Source of the DNA: Pythium myriotylum
Lineage: Eukaryota > Oomycota > Peronosporomycetes > Pythiales > Pythiaceae
Direction of reading: 5' to 3'
Length of the DNA: 64,000 bases
NCBI GenBank assembly: GCA_023091665.1
Contig: JALJCQ010000006.1
Span: forward strand, 806,001 to 870,000
Shown: piece by piece, positions 1 to 9,748 of the stretch
How the letters are laid out: each line of letters begins with the position of its first letter
How positions within the stretch are numbered: position 1 is the first letter of the stretch
Translations under genes and position numbers: made by a program
Notes under the pieces: model-generated
What the model was told of the DNA's origin: nothing
The model's database searches: none
The model's input: only the letters and a program-made list of their open reading frames with translations

Positions 1-1210
1 CTCCAAATCAAGCACATAATCTCCGCCATCCAAGCAATATCTTCTGATCTCATCACGAGCATGAGCTCCTTCTCGTATTGCTTCCGGTCCAGAGAATACG
101 AGCTCTCGCTGTTCAAACGTAGATAGTCGGCAAACATTCTTACGCGCGCTGTGTAGATTCTGCTCGCGAGGAGGCTCAATGATTGTCCAGGTGCTGACTC
201 GGACGCCAAGTCCTTCGACACGGATGCTGTCGTTTGAGACAGTATGTACTGTGCATTGAAGCATGACCACGCGATCACCCTCGATAAACCGACGGGTCTC
301 CATGTGTCCTCGCCCAGAACCTATGAACGTAGGAAATGCAAATTTTGCGATGAACGATCGACGAATGCTATCATCTTCGTCAATGCGGTCCTACCGAATA
401 AATCACTTAGTTTAAAGCAAGTACATCGTAGGTGACTCTACATCCTCTTACCTCGTCTACAGCAGTCGTCGTTCTCGTCGTTTTCGTGAGATGGTGCTCC
501 CACAAAGCTGTTGCAGTCTCCTCCACGTTGAATGGCAGGAGGCGTGACGCGAACACTTCAACTGACATGCTGGAGGTCCGATCAAACAGAATGTGCCGAT
601 CATAGCCATTCTTACTGAGTGACTCGAACCGTCGTTTAGTGAAGAATGCGTATTTGGCTTCATACATCCACTCCAGATGACGTGCTATAGTTTCAAATCC
701 TTGAGATCGACTATCAGCATATTTGACGACACGAATGTTGTAGCGAATCTCTGGCTCCAAACCAATAACCTTCTGCGCGAGAAGAAACCTCTGCACGCGC
801 CGAATTACCCTCTTGCATTCCCGAACTTGTACGCGCAACTCCTGTCGCTCTTGTTCCGATGCTCGCAATCGCTCCGCCTGACACTTCACCAGCGCCCTCA
901 GTGCTGCTGCATTGGGAGCGCCCGACTTTTTCAAATCCGAGTTGCCCCGCTGCGCCGCCATGAGCTCACTCTCCAGCGCGACCACTTGCTCTCGCAAAGA
1001 GAGCAACTCCATTCGCAGTCGTATGCGACTTCGATTCATCGCTGGTGGTTTTTTAAGTTTCGTCTGAGACTCGGTATCGGAGACCGTCAGTTGCTCGTCA
1101 CCACCGCTGGTGCTCGAGGCGGACGAGGTCTCGCCATCGAACTGCGAGTTGTCGTCGCGCAGAAACGCCTCGATGATCTCAAAGAACGAAGCGTCGTCAA
1201 TGATTGACAT
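1..1210 (-). CDS. Family member 1: bZIP-like/START-like protein, 3' end off window
   Basis: Two exons on the minus strand: 1210-452, then 390 down past base 1. The intron (451-391) has a GTAAGA donor and a GGTAG acceptor, phase 0. The first 253 residues hold the acidic motif E-A-F-L-R-D-D (about 14-20), a Ser/Thr-rich spacer, a basic stretch N-R-S-R-x-R near 59-64, a zipper L-R-E-Q-V-x-A-L-E near 72-80 and a second Arg/Glu-rich coil. The C-terminal domain shows L-L-P-F-N, A-L-W, then in exon 2 I-R-R-S-F, M-E-T-R-R, W-T-I-I-E-P-P-R. The last visible residues precede the expected V-E-x-I-L helix, so about 15-20 residues are missing at the edge. Closest relative is member 2, with an identical exon 1 length (759 nt). 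A nuclear regulatory role is inferred only from the zipper. Confidence 0.85.
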
Positions 1211-1320
1211 GATTTTGGAGACAGAGATGCTTGTGTCTATCGACTCGAAACGAAAGTGTTGACCTCAATAAGGTCAGACTTCCGTCGTCCTCGAGTCAGG
1301 AGACATGTGAACCTAATTTA

Positions 1321-1336
1321 GTCCTCTTGATCCAGT
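1321..1336 (-). promoter_or_regulatory. Upstream block shared by members 1 and 2
   Basis: Sixteen identical bases (GTCCTCTTGATCCAGT on the plus strand) occur here, about 110 bases upstream of member 1, and at 3513-3528, about 120 bases upstream of member 2. A related C-G-T-C-x-T-C-G-A-G-T-C-A block lies just inside each. The duplication that made the pair therefore included upstream DNA. A regulatory role is inference. Confidence 0.4.
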
Positions 1337-1440
1337 TCACAGAGTCCGGCTCTCTTTGAGGTGGTGAATGAATCAAATAGAAAGCGTTATCTTCTGAAAA
1401 GCCTCCAAATTCCACAAAATAATCCCGATATTTCAGGTGG

Positions 1441-1508
1441 AGAGACCAGAGTCTGGTCTCTTTAACGCCACCTGCGAAGCTAATCTGATAAGCTTCGCAG
1501 GTGGCGTT
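1441..1508. repeat. Two adjacent palindromes
   Basis: The first, 1441-1461, has perfect 10-base arms around one central G. The second has perfect 18-base arms (1464-1481 and 1491-1508) around a 9-base loop. Two unpaired Ts separate them. They lie upstream of member 1, away from any coding end, so a transcription stop for a neighbouring gene is not obvious. They could be a cruciform, a small fold-back insertion or a transcribed hairpin. Confidence 0.85.
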
Positions 1509-1706
1509 GGAGAACTTCGTTTCGCAGAAACCTCACCAAAATACATCAGCAATACATCAGCATGGTACTTGGCGCTGAGCAACTAGCTCATGAGGTCATG
1601 AGGAAATTCAGCATCCGAATTTTTTGGAGGAGGAGAAGATGGAGTCTATTGAGTTCCGATTTACGTACTCTAATAGCTATCAGCTCGTAGTGCTATGGTC
1701 GGCCGT

Positions 1707-2040
1707 TCAGGGGTCAACCTGGCGAAGAAGCCAGGGATGGAGGTCGGAGGCGATGAGCTGGGGCAGGACGGCGTGTCCCGGCCTGCTTGTTGGATGGAAG
1801 ACGTGGGTATTGCTGTCGTCCTCCGTGAGGTTGATGAGCGAGTTTGCCGTACTGTTGTGCGCTCGAAGGTGGTGGTTCCATTCGCGTACGTCGAGCTGAT
1901 CCGCTAGAGTTCTCGCTTGACAGTACAGGGAAAGGAGGATGGGGTTCTTGGGCGGACGATAGTCACGTAGTTGCCGGAGGATCAATTCGCTGGCGCCGAT
2001 GACGTGTAGTGGTTCTCTTTAGCGGCTTGGAGCCTCAGCA
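1707..2040 (-). mobile_element. Degraded RNase H fragment of a retroelement
   Basis: The minus-strand translation holds an RNase H type 1 pattern: L-Q-A-A-K-E-N (about 2030-2010), then after a frameshift V-I-G-A-S-E-L-I-L-R-Q, then A-R-x-L-A-D-Q-L, W-N-H-H-L-R-A-H-N near 1870 and L-x-N-L. In functional domains the G-x-S motif is G-D-S with a catalytic Asp; here it reads G-A-S, so the Asp is lost. No flanking reverse transcriptase, integrase or LTR is visible. It is read as a dead retrotransposon remnant. The family was recognised by eye. Confidence 0.55.
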
Positions 2041-2138
2041 TCCGAACTTAAAACAGCTTGCCTTTGCCCCATGGATAACTGACATCCGGATGTACACTCG
2101 TCAATTTAATGATGAGTGTATCCGTACGAACCAAACTT

Positions 2139-3391
2139 TTAGATTTCGTTCATAAGGATTGACTCGACGTCATTACGTTCCGAACTGAGAGCAAAATCTC
2201 CGGCGTCCAGGCAATACCGTCTGATCTCGTGGCGAGCGCTAGCTCCTTGGTGTACTGCCTCCGGCCCAGAGAATACGAGCTCTCTTTGTTGAAATGTTAG
2301 GACCTGACAAACAGGCTTGTTCGAGTTCGGGGAAAACTGGTTGCGAGGAGGTTCGATAATAGTCCATGTGCGATTTTGAATGCCGAGTCCTTTGACATGG
2401 ATGCTGTCGCTTGATAGGAAGTTCAATGTGTACTGAAGCACGACCACGCGATTGCCCTCAACGATTCGACGAGTCTCCATGTGTCCTTGGGCGAAACATT
2501 TGAACCTGGAGAATGCAACTTCCACGAGGTATGACCGACGTATGCTATGATCGGTCTCCATGAGATCCTAAATGCAAGGTCCAGCGCTCAAATCAGAGCA
2601 ACAATACTCAATGCCACTCGAAACCAAGTAACCTCATCTGCTGCCAACGTCATTTTCGTCGTTTTTGTGAGATGGTGCTGCCATGTAGCCGATGCCGTTT
2701 CGTGGACGCTAAATGGCAACTGCCACGAAGCGAACATTTCAATCGACATGTTGGGGGTATGATCGAAATGTATGATTCGGTCGAAACCATTAATGCCAAC
2801 CGAGTCGACACGTGCGTCGGTAAAAATCGCATCTTTGACGGAATACATCCATTCCAGGTGACGCGCAGTCGATTCCAATTCGCGAGGGACGCAGTCCTCT
2901 CCACTCTGGGTGACTCGGATATTGTAGCGAAGGTCAATCCCCACAGAAGATATCTTGAGCACACGGAAGAACCTGTGGAGACGTCGAATCACACGCTTGC
3001 ATTCCCGAACTCGCTCACGCAAGTCCTGTCGCTCTCGTTCCGATGCCTGCAATCGTTCGGCTTGGCACTTCACTAGCGCTTTCCATGGTGAACTATCGCA
3101 AGTGCTTGACTCTTTCGAGCTCGAGACGCCCCGTTTGGCTGCCGCAAGCTCACTCTCCAGTGCGACTACTTGCTCTCGTAGAGAGAGTATTTCCATTCGC
3201 AATCGCATGCGGCTTCGATTCATCACCGGCGGCTTTTTGGGTGTTGCTCGAGCATCCGAACGCGAAGATTCGCTATCAGAGACCGTCGGCTTCTGGTCTC
3301 TGCTGCTGCTGGCACCATCGCCGAGTACCAAGTCGTCCTGTAGAAACGCCTCGAAGACCTCGAGGAATGCAGTGTCGTCAGAGCTTTGCAT
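2139..3391 (-). CDS. Family member 2: bZIP-like/START-like protein
   Basis: Exons 3391-2633 and 2567-2139; phase-0 intron 2632-2568 (65 nt, weak GTTACT donor, TTTAG acceptor). Predicted 395 residues. Acidic motif E-A-F-L-Q-D-D near 14-20, basic region N-R-S-R-x-R-x-R at about 58-65, heptad leucine zipper to about 85, second coiled coil with C-Q-A-E-R-L and R-R-L-H-R-F. The C-terminal domain begins near 160 with R-H-L-E-W-M-Y and carries L-P-F, T-W, then I-R-R-S-Y, M-E-T-R-R, W-T-I-I-E-P-P-R and the closing V-E-S-I-L helix. Start chosen as the first Met, matching member 1. Head-to-head with member 3, sharing the 460-base spacer 3392-3851. Likely a nuclear regulator by inference. Confidence 0.88.
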
Positions 3392-3851
3392 GGCGAGACT
3401 TCCGAGTTGTCGATGTCAAGTGCGCGGCACCTACTGGAATGGATAGTGAGGAGACCTCAACGAATTCAATGGGTGTCAAGCTGAGCCCGTCTTCGAGTCA
3501 GAAGACGCCCTGGTCCTCTTGATCCAGTGCATGCTATCCAGCTCCCACAAAGGTAGTGCACAAAGTCCAATAGAAAGAGTTAGCCGTCCAAAACATGTTT
3601 GAGATTCGCTTGTAATCGCGAAATGAAGGCTCTCTTCGTGCGCGTAGACCAGATAAACTCCCTCAGTTGCGCGGGAAGATTACATGTCTCCATTGCATCT
3701 CATCAGTACTAAACATGGTGCCTGTCCCATAGCAACGGCCTCTCTTCCTCGCGCCTCTCTCAACGCTGCGAGCGTGTTTTTCTCCGTACCCGCCTCACGT
3801 TGACGCTTCTCGAGGCGCGCATACCCAAGTCTCCTCTTTCTCCCACCGACG
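3392..3851. promoter_or_regulatory. Divergent spacer between members 2 and 3
   Basis: 460 bases separating the start codons of oppositely oriented members 2 and 3, so both promoters should lie here. The part next to member 2 holds the 16-base block at 3513-3528 that is repeated upstream of member 1. No TATA box or clear oomycete initiator was recognised. Confidence 0.5.
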
Positions 3852-5018
3852 ATGAGTCAGGACATGACAATGCTGAGTGCACTCTTGCTCGAAGATGACA
3901 CGAGCTCCGAATCCGACACGGTCTCAGCTACGACGACCAGCGTCGTGCAGGTCGTGGCAGCGCCCAAGCCTTCTTCCCGGATGTTTAATGGCAGTCGCTC
4001 GAGACGACGGCACGAGATCCTGTCGCTGCGAGAGCAGGTCATCGCGCTGCAAGAGATCATCGCGGCCCACACAGCCAGCGACGCCGCGCCGTGCGAGCTA
4101 GAAGACAAGATCCAGCGAGCCAAGCAGTGGCAGGCCGTGGCGCAGAACCAGCGCGAGAAGCGGCGAGTCTCCGAGGCCGAGCGAGACCGCCTGCGCCGCA
4201 GCGTCAAGCAGCAGAGGCATCTGATTCGCAGCGTCGCACGTATCATCGGCAAGCAACGTGCGCTCAGAGCTGCGCTGCGTGAGGACAGCTCGTGTGCGTT
4301 GCGATCCAAGATCGTGCAGCTCAAGACTGGAAACGAGTTTGAAGACATTGCCTCTCATCTTCCAAGCATGATTCTGCAGCTCAATGGACTCTTCATGGAC
4401 CCTCGCTTGGCCTTGCACACGGGTCAGCTGCGAGACGTCCGCGTCATGAATGAGAACACCTCCGCGATGACCGTCGAGACGCTCAACTCACGCATCGTTC
4501 CGTTCGACGTGGCCGCGACCGCACGCGCAGTTTGGCAGTTTGGTCTCGTCAAAGCCCAGCGCGTCACCAACTGGATGGAGGAACAAGCAGAAGAGTCGGA
4601 CAACTCGATGCGCCGCACCTTTGAGGCCTCGTTTAATTTCCCGTCGTTCCAGGGCAAAGCGGACGGCCGCATCGCAGCGTGGCGCATCGTTGAGTCCGAC
4701 CGCGTCGTGATTCTCCAGTGTGGGATTCTCAACAACGCTAGCATTCAAAAATCTGCTGGTAAATTCGGCGTGCGGCTCTTCAACTGGACAGTCATCGGCC
4801 CGCCTCGCAATGAGAAGCTACGAGGCCGCGCTCACGACACGTGCCAGATCGACACGTTCGAGGTCTCCGTTCCCAACGTGAGCGGGAGCGAGGTCGTCGA
4901 CTCGGTCGGCATGTCCGAGGTCATGAAGAGTCTGTGCATCGAGGCCGCCGAGTACGTCGCCGACATTGAGCGGGAAGGCGTCGAGAACCTCCTGCTGCAG
5001 GGGCCACTACGCTCTTGA
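3852..5018 (+). CDS. Family member 3: bZIP-like/START-like protein, intronless
   Basis: A single exon of 388 residues starting M-S-Q-D-M. Acidic motif L-L-L-E-D-D near 11-16. Basic helix G-S-R-S-R-R-R-H at about 47-54 runs into zipper L-R-E-Q-V-I-A-L-Q, then a second coil rich in Arg/Gln to about 140. The C-terminal domain has I-V-P-F-D-V-A-A-T-A-R-A-V-W near 220-233, M-R-R-T-F, V-V-I-L-Q, W-T-V-I-G-P-P-R, Q-I-D-T-F-E-V and final V-E-N-L-L-L. The sequence continues smoothly across the point where members 1, 2 and 4 carry an intron, exactly 17 residues from the Trp, so the intron is precisely absent. A 24-base palindrome covers the stop codon. Confidence 0.92.
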   Translation: MSQDMTMLSALLLEDDTSSESDTVSATTTSVVQVVAAPKPSSRMFNGSRSRRRHEILSLREQVIALQEIIAAHTASDAAPCELEDKIQRAKQWQAVAQNQREKRRVSEAERDRLRRSVKQQRHLIRSVARIIGKQRALRAALREDSSCALRSKIVQLKTGNEFEDIASHLPSMILQLNGLFMDPRLALHTGQLRDVRVMNENTSAMTVETLNSRIVPFDVAATARAVWQFGLVKAQRVTNWMEEQAEESDNSMRRTFEASFNFPSFQGKADGRIAAWRIVESDRVVILQCGILNNASIQKSAGKFGVRLFNWTVIGPPRNEKLRGRAHDTCQIDTFEVSVPNVSGSEVVDSVGMSEVMKSLCIEAAEYVADIEREGVENLLLQGPLRS

Positions 5019-5034
5019 AGAAGTCTTCAAGAGC
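5011..5034 (+). repeat. Palindrome over the stop codon of member 3
   Basis: Perfect 11-base arms around a two-base centre, spanning the TGA at 5016-5018. In RNA it would form a hairpin at the very end of the reading frame. It may aid 3'-end formation or be chance. Confidence 0.6.
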
Positions 5035-5573
5035 AAACAATGAACCAGAAAATTCTCCTTTCAGGAATCGCCACGTTGTGCGTTGTGTAGCTGTAGAGCA
5101 AATCGAATGGCAATTGTCGTTTGCATGCGATTTGCGAACTCGGTAGTGGCTGCGGGGCCTTGCGAACCATGTCCGATTGCTTCCTGCTATCGAGGCATAC
5201 AATCCACTTGGGAAGTTTATGTATTCGGTGGCATGGTGATGACGAGTCTCGGCTTGCAGCTGTCATCCAGATGGGCCCATCGCACGGTTCCGACCGTGGC
5301 CAACCGTCTTCGCTTCTCTGCGAGTTGACTGTGCTGGAGACAGCCGGGGCGGAGACCAGTGTCGCAGCCTGCTGTTCGCACGTGGGTGATTCTGCTCACA
5401 GGTGAAATACGAAGCCGTAGCACTCGGTCAACACGGAATTACTAATCCGCCCAGCGCCCAGCCTGGAACTAGTATCCACCACGGCTTATCCTCGTGCAGA
5501 GGCATCGTCCTTGCGCGAACCAGACCGAGAGGACGGTTCCCTCCGGCGCCTTCACTCTGTGATTCCATTCCCG
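5019..5573. other. Spacer between members 3 and 4
   Basis: 555 bases with no supportable gene apart from the palindrome at its left end. It should hold the 3' region of member 3 and the promoter of member 4. No initiator or TATA motif was recognised. Confidence 0.5.
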
Positions 5574-6964
5574 ATGCTCACTGCAATCCACGAGACGTCC
5601 ATGCAGTTGCCGCCGTCGACGGTCCAGGCCATGCGTGACCAAGGCGTCCTGCCCGAAGACCACGAGGTGCTGCGCGCCGTCATGGCCTTCCTCGACGACG
5701 ACAGCGCCAACGACGTCATCGATTTCCCATCGCCGTCGCTCAGTGACGCCGGCAGCAGCTCGCAGTCAGACGCCGAGTCCACGACCTCGAGCGCAGGCAA
5801 GACGCCCAAGCGCAAGTCCCGAAGAGATACCTTCCCGCGTGTCATCAACCGCAGCCGCATGCGCCGACGCCACGAAGTGCTCTCGCTACGAGAGCAAGTC
5901 ATCGCGCTCGAAGAGCGACTGGCGGCGCTGCAGAGTGGAGAGAGCGAGACCGCGGACCCGACGGCGAGTGAGAAGGACGTCAAGCAAGTGCGCGTCACCG
6001 CGTGGCAGTCGGTCGCGGAATGCCAGCGCGAGCAACTCACCGCCGCGGAAAAGGAGCGCGAGCGTCTGCGAGGGCTCATTAAGGAGTACAAGCTGTCGGT
6101 GAAGCGCGTCGAGCGATTTGTGAAGAAGCTGCCGATGCCGCAGGGTCTGCTGCCGCCCGATTTGTCGATCCCAGACATCAACTCGCAAGCGGCAGACGGC
6201 CTCGAGGGATTCGAAGAGATCTCGCGCAATTTGCCGGCGATGTATTTGCAGATCAACGGCGTCTTCAGTGATTCGCGATATGACGCGCCGGGAGGCGAAG
6301 TGCGAGATATCCGCATCCAGAACGAGACGACCAATAACATGTCGGTGGAGTTGCTCGAGTCGCGCCTGCTGCCGTTTAATGTGGAGACGACGGCGAATGC
6401 GGTGTGGCATTTCCACAAGATCAAAGCGACGAAAGTCACCGCTGGGGTGGAAGAGGTTCGTAGTGCTCACACTATTCACAATTATCTCCGAAACTAATTT
6501 CTGAATTGTGTTACCAGGAATATGAGGAGAAAGAAAATGTATTGCGACGCAATTTCGTCGCCATGATCGAGGTCCCAAACCACAAGGGCAAGGCGCGGGG
6601 TAGAATGGAAACACGACGATTTATCGAGCACGATCGAGTCGTAATCCTGCAGTGCTCCGTCTTCGACAGGATGGATCGCATTTATGGCTCTCTCCCCGAG
6701 TGGTTTGGGATGCGTCAATTCCAGTGGACAGTCATCGGTCCGCCCCGAAGCGAGCGCCTACGAAAATCTGGGCGTCCACTGAGCCAGATCGAAACCTTTG
6801 AAGTCACGATTCCGTTTCTGGAGTCTCCAGATCGCAGTCAGGATTTACTGAAAGAACTCGCGGGTCTCAAGCAATTCTGCATAGAGGCCTCTCACTTCAT
6901 GCTCGAGCTTGAGCGTCAGACTGTGGAGAACATCTTGGTCAACATATCTGCAAACCAAGCATGA
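5574..6964 (+). CDS. Family member 4: bZIP-like/START-like protein
   Basis: Exons 5574-6455 and 6518-6964; phase-0 intron 6456-6517 (62 nt) with a C-T-A-A-T branch-like site and CCAG acceptor. About 442 residues if translation starts at 5574; Mets at 5601 and 5631 are alternatives, and the second would give an N-terminus closer to the paralogues. Acidic motif V-M-A-F-L-D-D-D, basic helix N-R-S-R-M-R-R-R-H near 92-100, clear heptads L-R-E-Q-V-I-A-L-E-E-R-L, second coil E-R-E-R-L-R-G-L-I. C-terminal domain: L-L-P-F-N-V-E-T-T-A-N-A-V-W, M-E-T-R-R-F-I-E, W-T-V-I-G-P-P-R, Q-I-E-T-F-E-V and V-E-N-I-L. It has the textbook arrangement of the family. Confidence 0.9.
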
Positions 6965-8572
6965 TTCATCTTTTTTATTTGCGTCGTCAGATTTGTGTGC
7001 TTGTGATGAGAATAGAGTTTCAGGATTGGAGGGTGATCGACTAGAATTGCCTACAGTACACTGATTTTAATCGGTCCCGCTTGTCTTTGCATCACTGTTC
7101 ATCAGCTTCACCGTCCGACATCGAAGGACACGAGTAAACTGAACGGGAGACAGTCGGAAGGTCTGCGCGTTCAATCAAATCTGTCCAAATCTGTCTCAAC
7201 CGCACAAATTATTCATTTTTCGGTTGAGTTGAGACCGAAATGGCTGTTAGAAGATTACGACTCTCGTGTTGATCTCACCTGGACTAATCACTCGCATTCG
7301 TCAGCAAGCTCGGCACCCACCACCATCCGAACCTCGCTGGTTTCTTCTTCTGCATTCAATTTGCATTTCGCGAGATTGTCTCCTTTCTCAAGCAACTTGA
7401 GCCGTCAGTTTCCGTTGGCAAGCTCTTCCGTGATGACGAAGATACACTTGCTCCAATTCTAGTTTATCCCGTCTTCCGCCATTGTGAAATCCACAACTTC
7501 AATGGCAGACGTGCGCGACGCCACGGGAACTCTCTCGTTGGAAGCATTTTGTCGCGTTCCAAGCGCTATTCTCTCTGGCAACCCCAGATTGCCTGATCTT
7601 TTTGCCGAGGACTTCTCACACGAAGTGGTGGCAGATCGTACCGCGCATCGCGTGCGAGTGACGACGGCCCTCCAAGGTCAAGCAAGATCAAGGTCGTCGT
7701 TGCGGTAGTTGGCAGAGGTACCTGGCCTCCAGTGTCGCAAGAGCGGTCCTCAAACAGGCAGAAGCATCAAACCCTCGTGGCATCTTTTCGCGTCGCAAGT
7801 CCCGCACGCACGTTCTTTAGCTCTTCAACTTGGACGGCGGCATCTCACCTCCCAACGAGAAACTGTCGTTGCTATTACGAAGCACATCCCAACGAGAGAC
7901 CGTCTCTATGAGGCTTATCCTTACGCAGTCGCCGCGTCCTTCTTCAAAGGCGCAGACGGCTTTGATTACGCTTGAGCCTTAGAGATGTTGAACGGTCTGT
8001 GCACCACGGCCATGGGCTACAAACCCAGCGATTTGCATCCACACGTCGAGAACAGATAACTCGAGCACGAGACGAGTAGATCGCACACAGTCTTCGCACA
8101 GAAGACGCGATCCCTTGTGCACCCAATATCCACTCCGGCTCGGCTTCTGTACCGAACGTCCCAACAACCTCAACGGGTGCCACCCGTTGGGACAAGTGAA
8201 AGAGGCATCCTTGCATAATGCTCGCTTGTCGACGTGATAATCAGATGTGGTTCCCACTCGCTCGCTCGGAGGATTGGTATGGGCGACGTTCGTCTCTGAT
8301 GACACCACCAAAACTGATGACTGTTCAAAGGCGATACCGCTCGGAGGGTCCATCCATTCGGAGCTGCTGGTCCTCATCGTATCTCTTGATTTCATTAATC
8401 AGAAAAATCGATACCAGACGGTTTTGTTAAAGGAGAGGAAACCGTATCATTCGCAAGGTGAGACCGTGGTCGTGCGTGAACAAAGTAGTCAACGAGCGAG
8501 CCTAAACATCCGTCAACAACGCGAGCGACACCGCCTGTGACCCACCGAGCGTTCATTGTGTGTCTGACTACC
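6965..8572. other. Long spacer between members 4 and 5
   Basis: 1608 bases. Short open frames exist (for example 7502-7708 on plus), but none resembles a known protein or a family member. The right end holds the upstream block shared with member 6 (8500-8511). I see no convincing gene here. Confidence 0.45.
8500..8511 (+). promoter_or_regulatory. Upstream block shared by members 5 and 6
   Basis: The 12 bases GCCTAAACATCC occur 73 bases before the start of member 5 and again at 10448-10459, 102 bases before member 6. C-C-C-A-C-C-G-A-G also recurs nearer each start. These two genes are the closest neighbours by sequence, so this may be leftover duplication or a shared control site. Confidence 0.35.
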
Positions 8573-9748
8573 ATGGCCGAAGACACCGCGATGCTCAGCG
8601 CCGTCGAGGCCTTTCTCCAGGACGATCCAAGTCTCGACGTGACGGACGACGAGGGTCTGCCGGCCCCGGCGCAGCGATTCGTCAAGCCACGTGCCCCGCG
8701 CTCCATCAACATCAGTCGCGTGCGCCAGCGCCAAGAGATGGTCATCCTCAGCGAGCAGGTCAAGGCGCTCGAGGATCGCATCGCTGCCGCCAAGAGCCGC
8801 TCGGCCTCGCATCAGCTCGACGCATCGCGATCGGTGCAGCATCTCCGCGCCGAGGTGTGGCACGCCGTCGCGACTTACGAGAAAGAGAGGCTCTCGAAGG
8901 CCGAGAACGAGCGCGAGAACCTGCGCCGCCAGATCAAGCGCGTCAAGAAGTTGGTGCGCCGCGTCGACATGCTCGTGCGAGCGCAGTCTCCCGTGATCGA
9001 CGTCACGCTGAGCTCCAAGTCGTCGCTCACATCCGTACTGCGCCCGATCAATAGCGTCGACTTCAGTGACATCATGGACAAGTTCCCGTCGATGGCCGCG
9101 CGCGTGAGTGGCATGTTCGCAGACACGCGATTGAATGAGCTCGACAGCCGTCTCCGCGACGTGCGCGTGGTCGACACGCGACCGGGCGGGGTGACCATCG
9201 AGGCGCTGGACTCACGACTCGTGCCGTTTGATCTCAAGACCACAGTGGATGCAGTGTGGCGCTTTGATAAGCAGCGAACCAAGCATATCTTGGCTGCGAA
9301 CAGCGAAGAATGTCAGTTCAGCGATGACTCAGCGTTCCGGTGCATGGACGCGAGTTTCACGTACCAAACCTTCCGAGGAGGTGCGAGAGGCCGCGTGGTC
9401 ACGCGGAAGCTCTCGATGGAAACCTGCACGCTTATTTTGCGGCAAATCGTCTTCGACCACGGCACGTTGTACGGCCCGAGGATTTTGGATCCTTTTAATC
9501 TTCGAGTGCTTCACTGGACATTGATCAGGCCCCCGCGGAAAGCATCGCTGGCCGGCGGTGGACAGAAGATGACGCAGATTGACACTTTCGAGATCGGCAT
9601 GGCGTCTGTGGGTAACAATCGAGAAACCACTAATTGTCCAGATATCTTGGAGGAGCTCATGCTCGAAGGTTCGAGGTTTGTCGCCGAGGTGGAGCGTCAA
9701 AGCGTGGAGGACATGCTGCTGAATATGTCGCTCAACCGCGAACAATGA
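8573..9748 (+). CDS. Family member 5: bZIP-like/START-like protein, intronless
   Basis: Single exon, 391 residues, start M-A-E-D-T-A-M-L identical to member 6. Acidic motif A-V-E-A-F-L-Q-D-D at about 10-18. Basic helix N-I-S-R-V-R-Q-R-Q near 46-54, zipper E-Q-V-K-A-L-E-D-R-I, second coil with R-E-N-L-R-R-Q-I-K and V-R-R-V. C-terminal domain: L-V-P-F-D-L-K-T-T-V-D-A-V-W, F-R-C-M-D-A-S-F, R-G-R-V-V-T-R-K, W-T-L-I-R-P-P-R, Q-I-D-T-F-E-I and V-E-D-M-L-L. A tandem, same-strand duplicate of member 6, also intronless. One zipper Arg is changed to Ser (I-L-S-E-Q against I-L-R-E-Q in member 6). Confidence 0.92.
   Translation: MAEDTAMLSAVEAFLQDDPSLDVTDDEGLPAPAQRFVKPRAPRSINISRVRQRQEMVILSEQVKALEDRIAAAKSRSASHQLDASRSVQHLRAEVWHAVATYEKERLSKAENERENLRRQIKRVKKLVRRVDMLVRAQSPVIDVTLSSKSSLTSVLRPINSVDFSDIMDKFPSMAARVSGMFADTRLNELDSRLRDVRVVDTRPGGVTIEALDSRLVPFDLKTTVDAVWRFDKQRTKHILAANSEECQFSDDSAFRCMDASFTYQTFRGGARGRVVTRKLSMETCTLILRQIVFDHGTLYGPRILDPFNLRVLHWTLIRPPRKASLAGGGQKMTQIDTFEIGMASVGNNRETTNCPDILEELMLEGSRFVAEVERQSVEDMLLNMSLNREQ

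Larger units (their letters stand above)
1211..2138. other. Spacer between members 1 and 2
   Basis: 928 bases without a complete gene. It holds the upstream region of member 1 (with a block shared with member 2), two strong palindromes and a degraded RNase H fragment on the minus strand, each listed separately. Confidence 0.7.

Noticed and set aside
5552..6439. 295-codon minus-strand frame
   Set aside because: Antisense shadow of member 4; Ser/Arg-rich, no domain.
7502..7708. Possible small protein M-A-D-V-R-D-A-T
   Set aside because: No homology recognised, no upstream signals, and neighbouring frames equally open.
7979..8395. Third RNase H-like fragment (G-W-H-P-L-R-L-L-G-R-S)
   Set aside because: Only a loose resemblance; the W-x-H-H-x-R and A-D motifs are absent.
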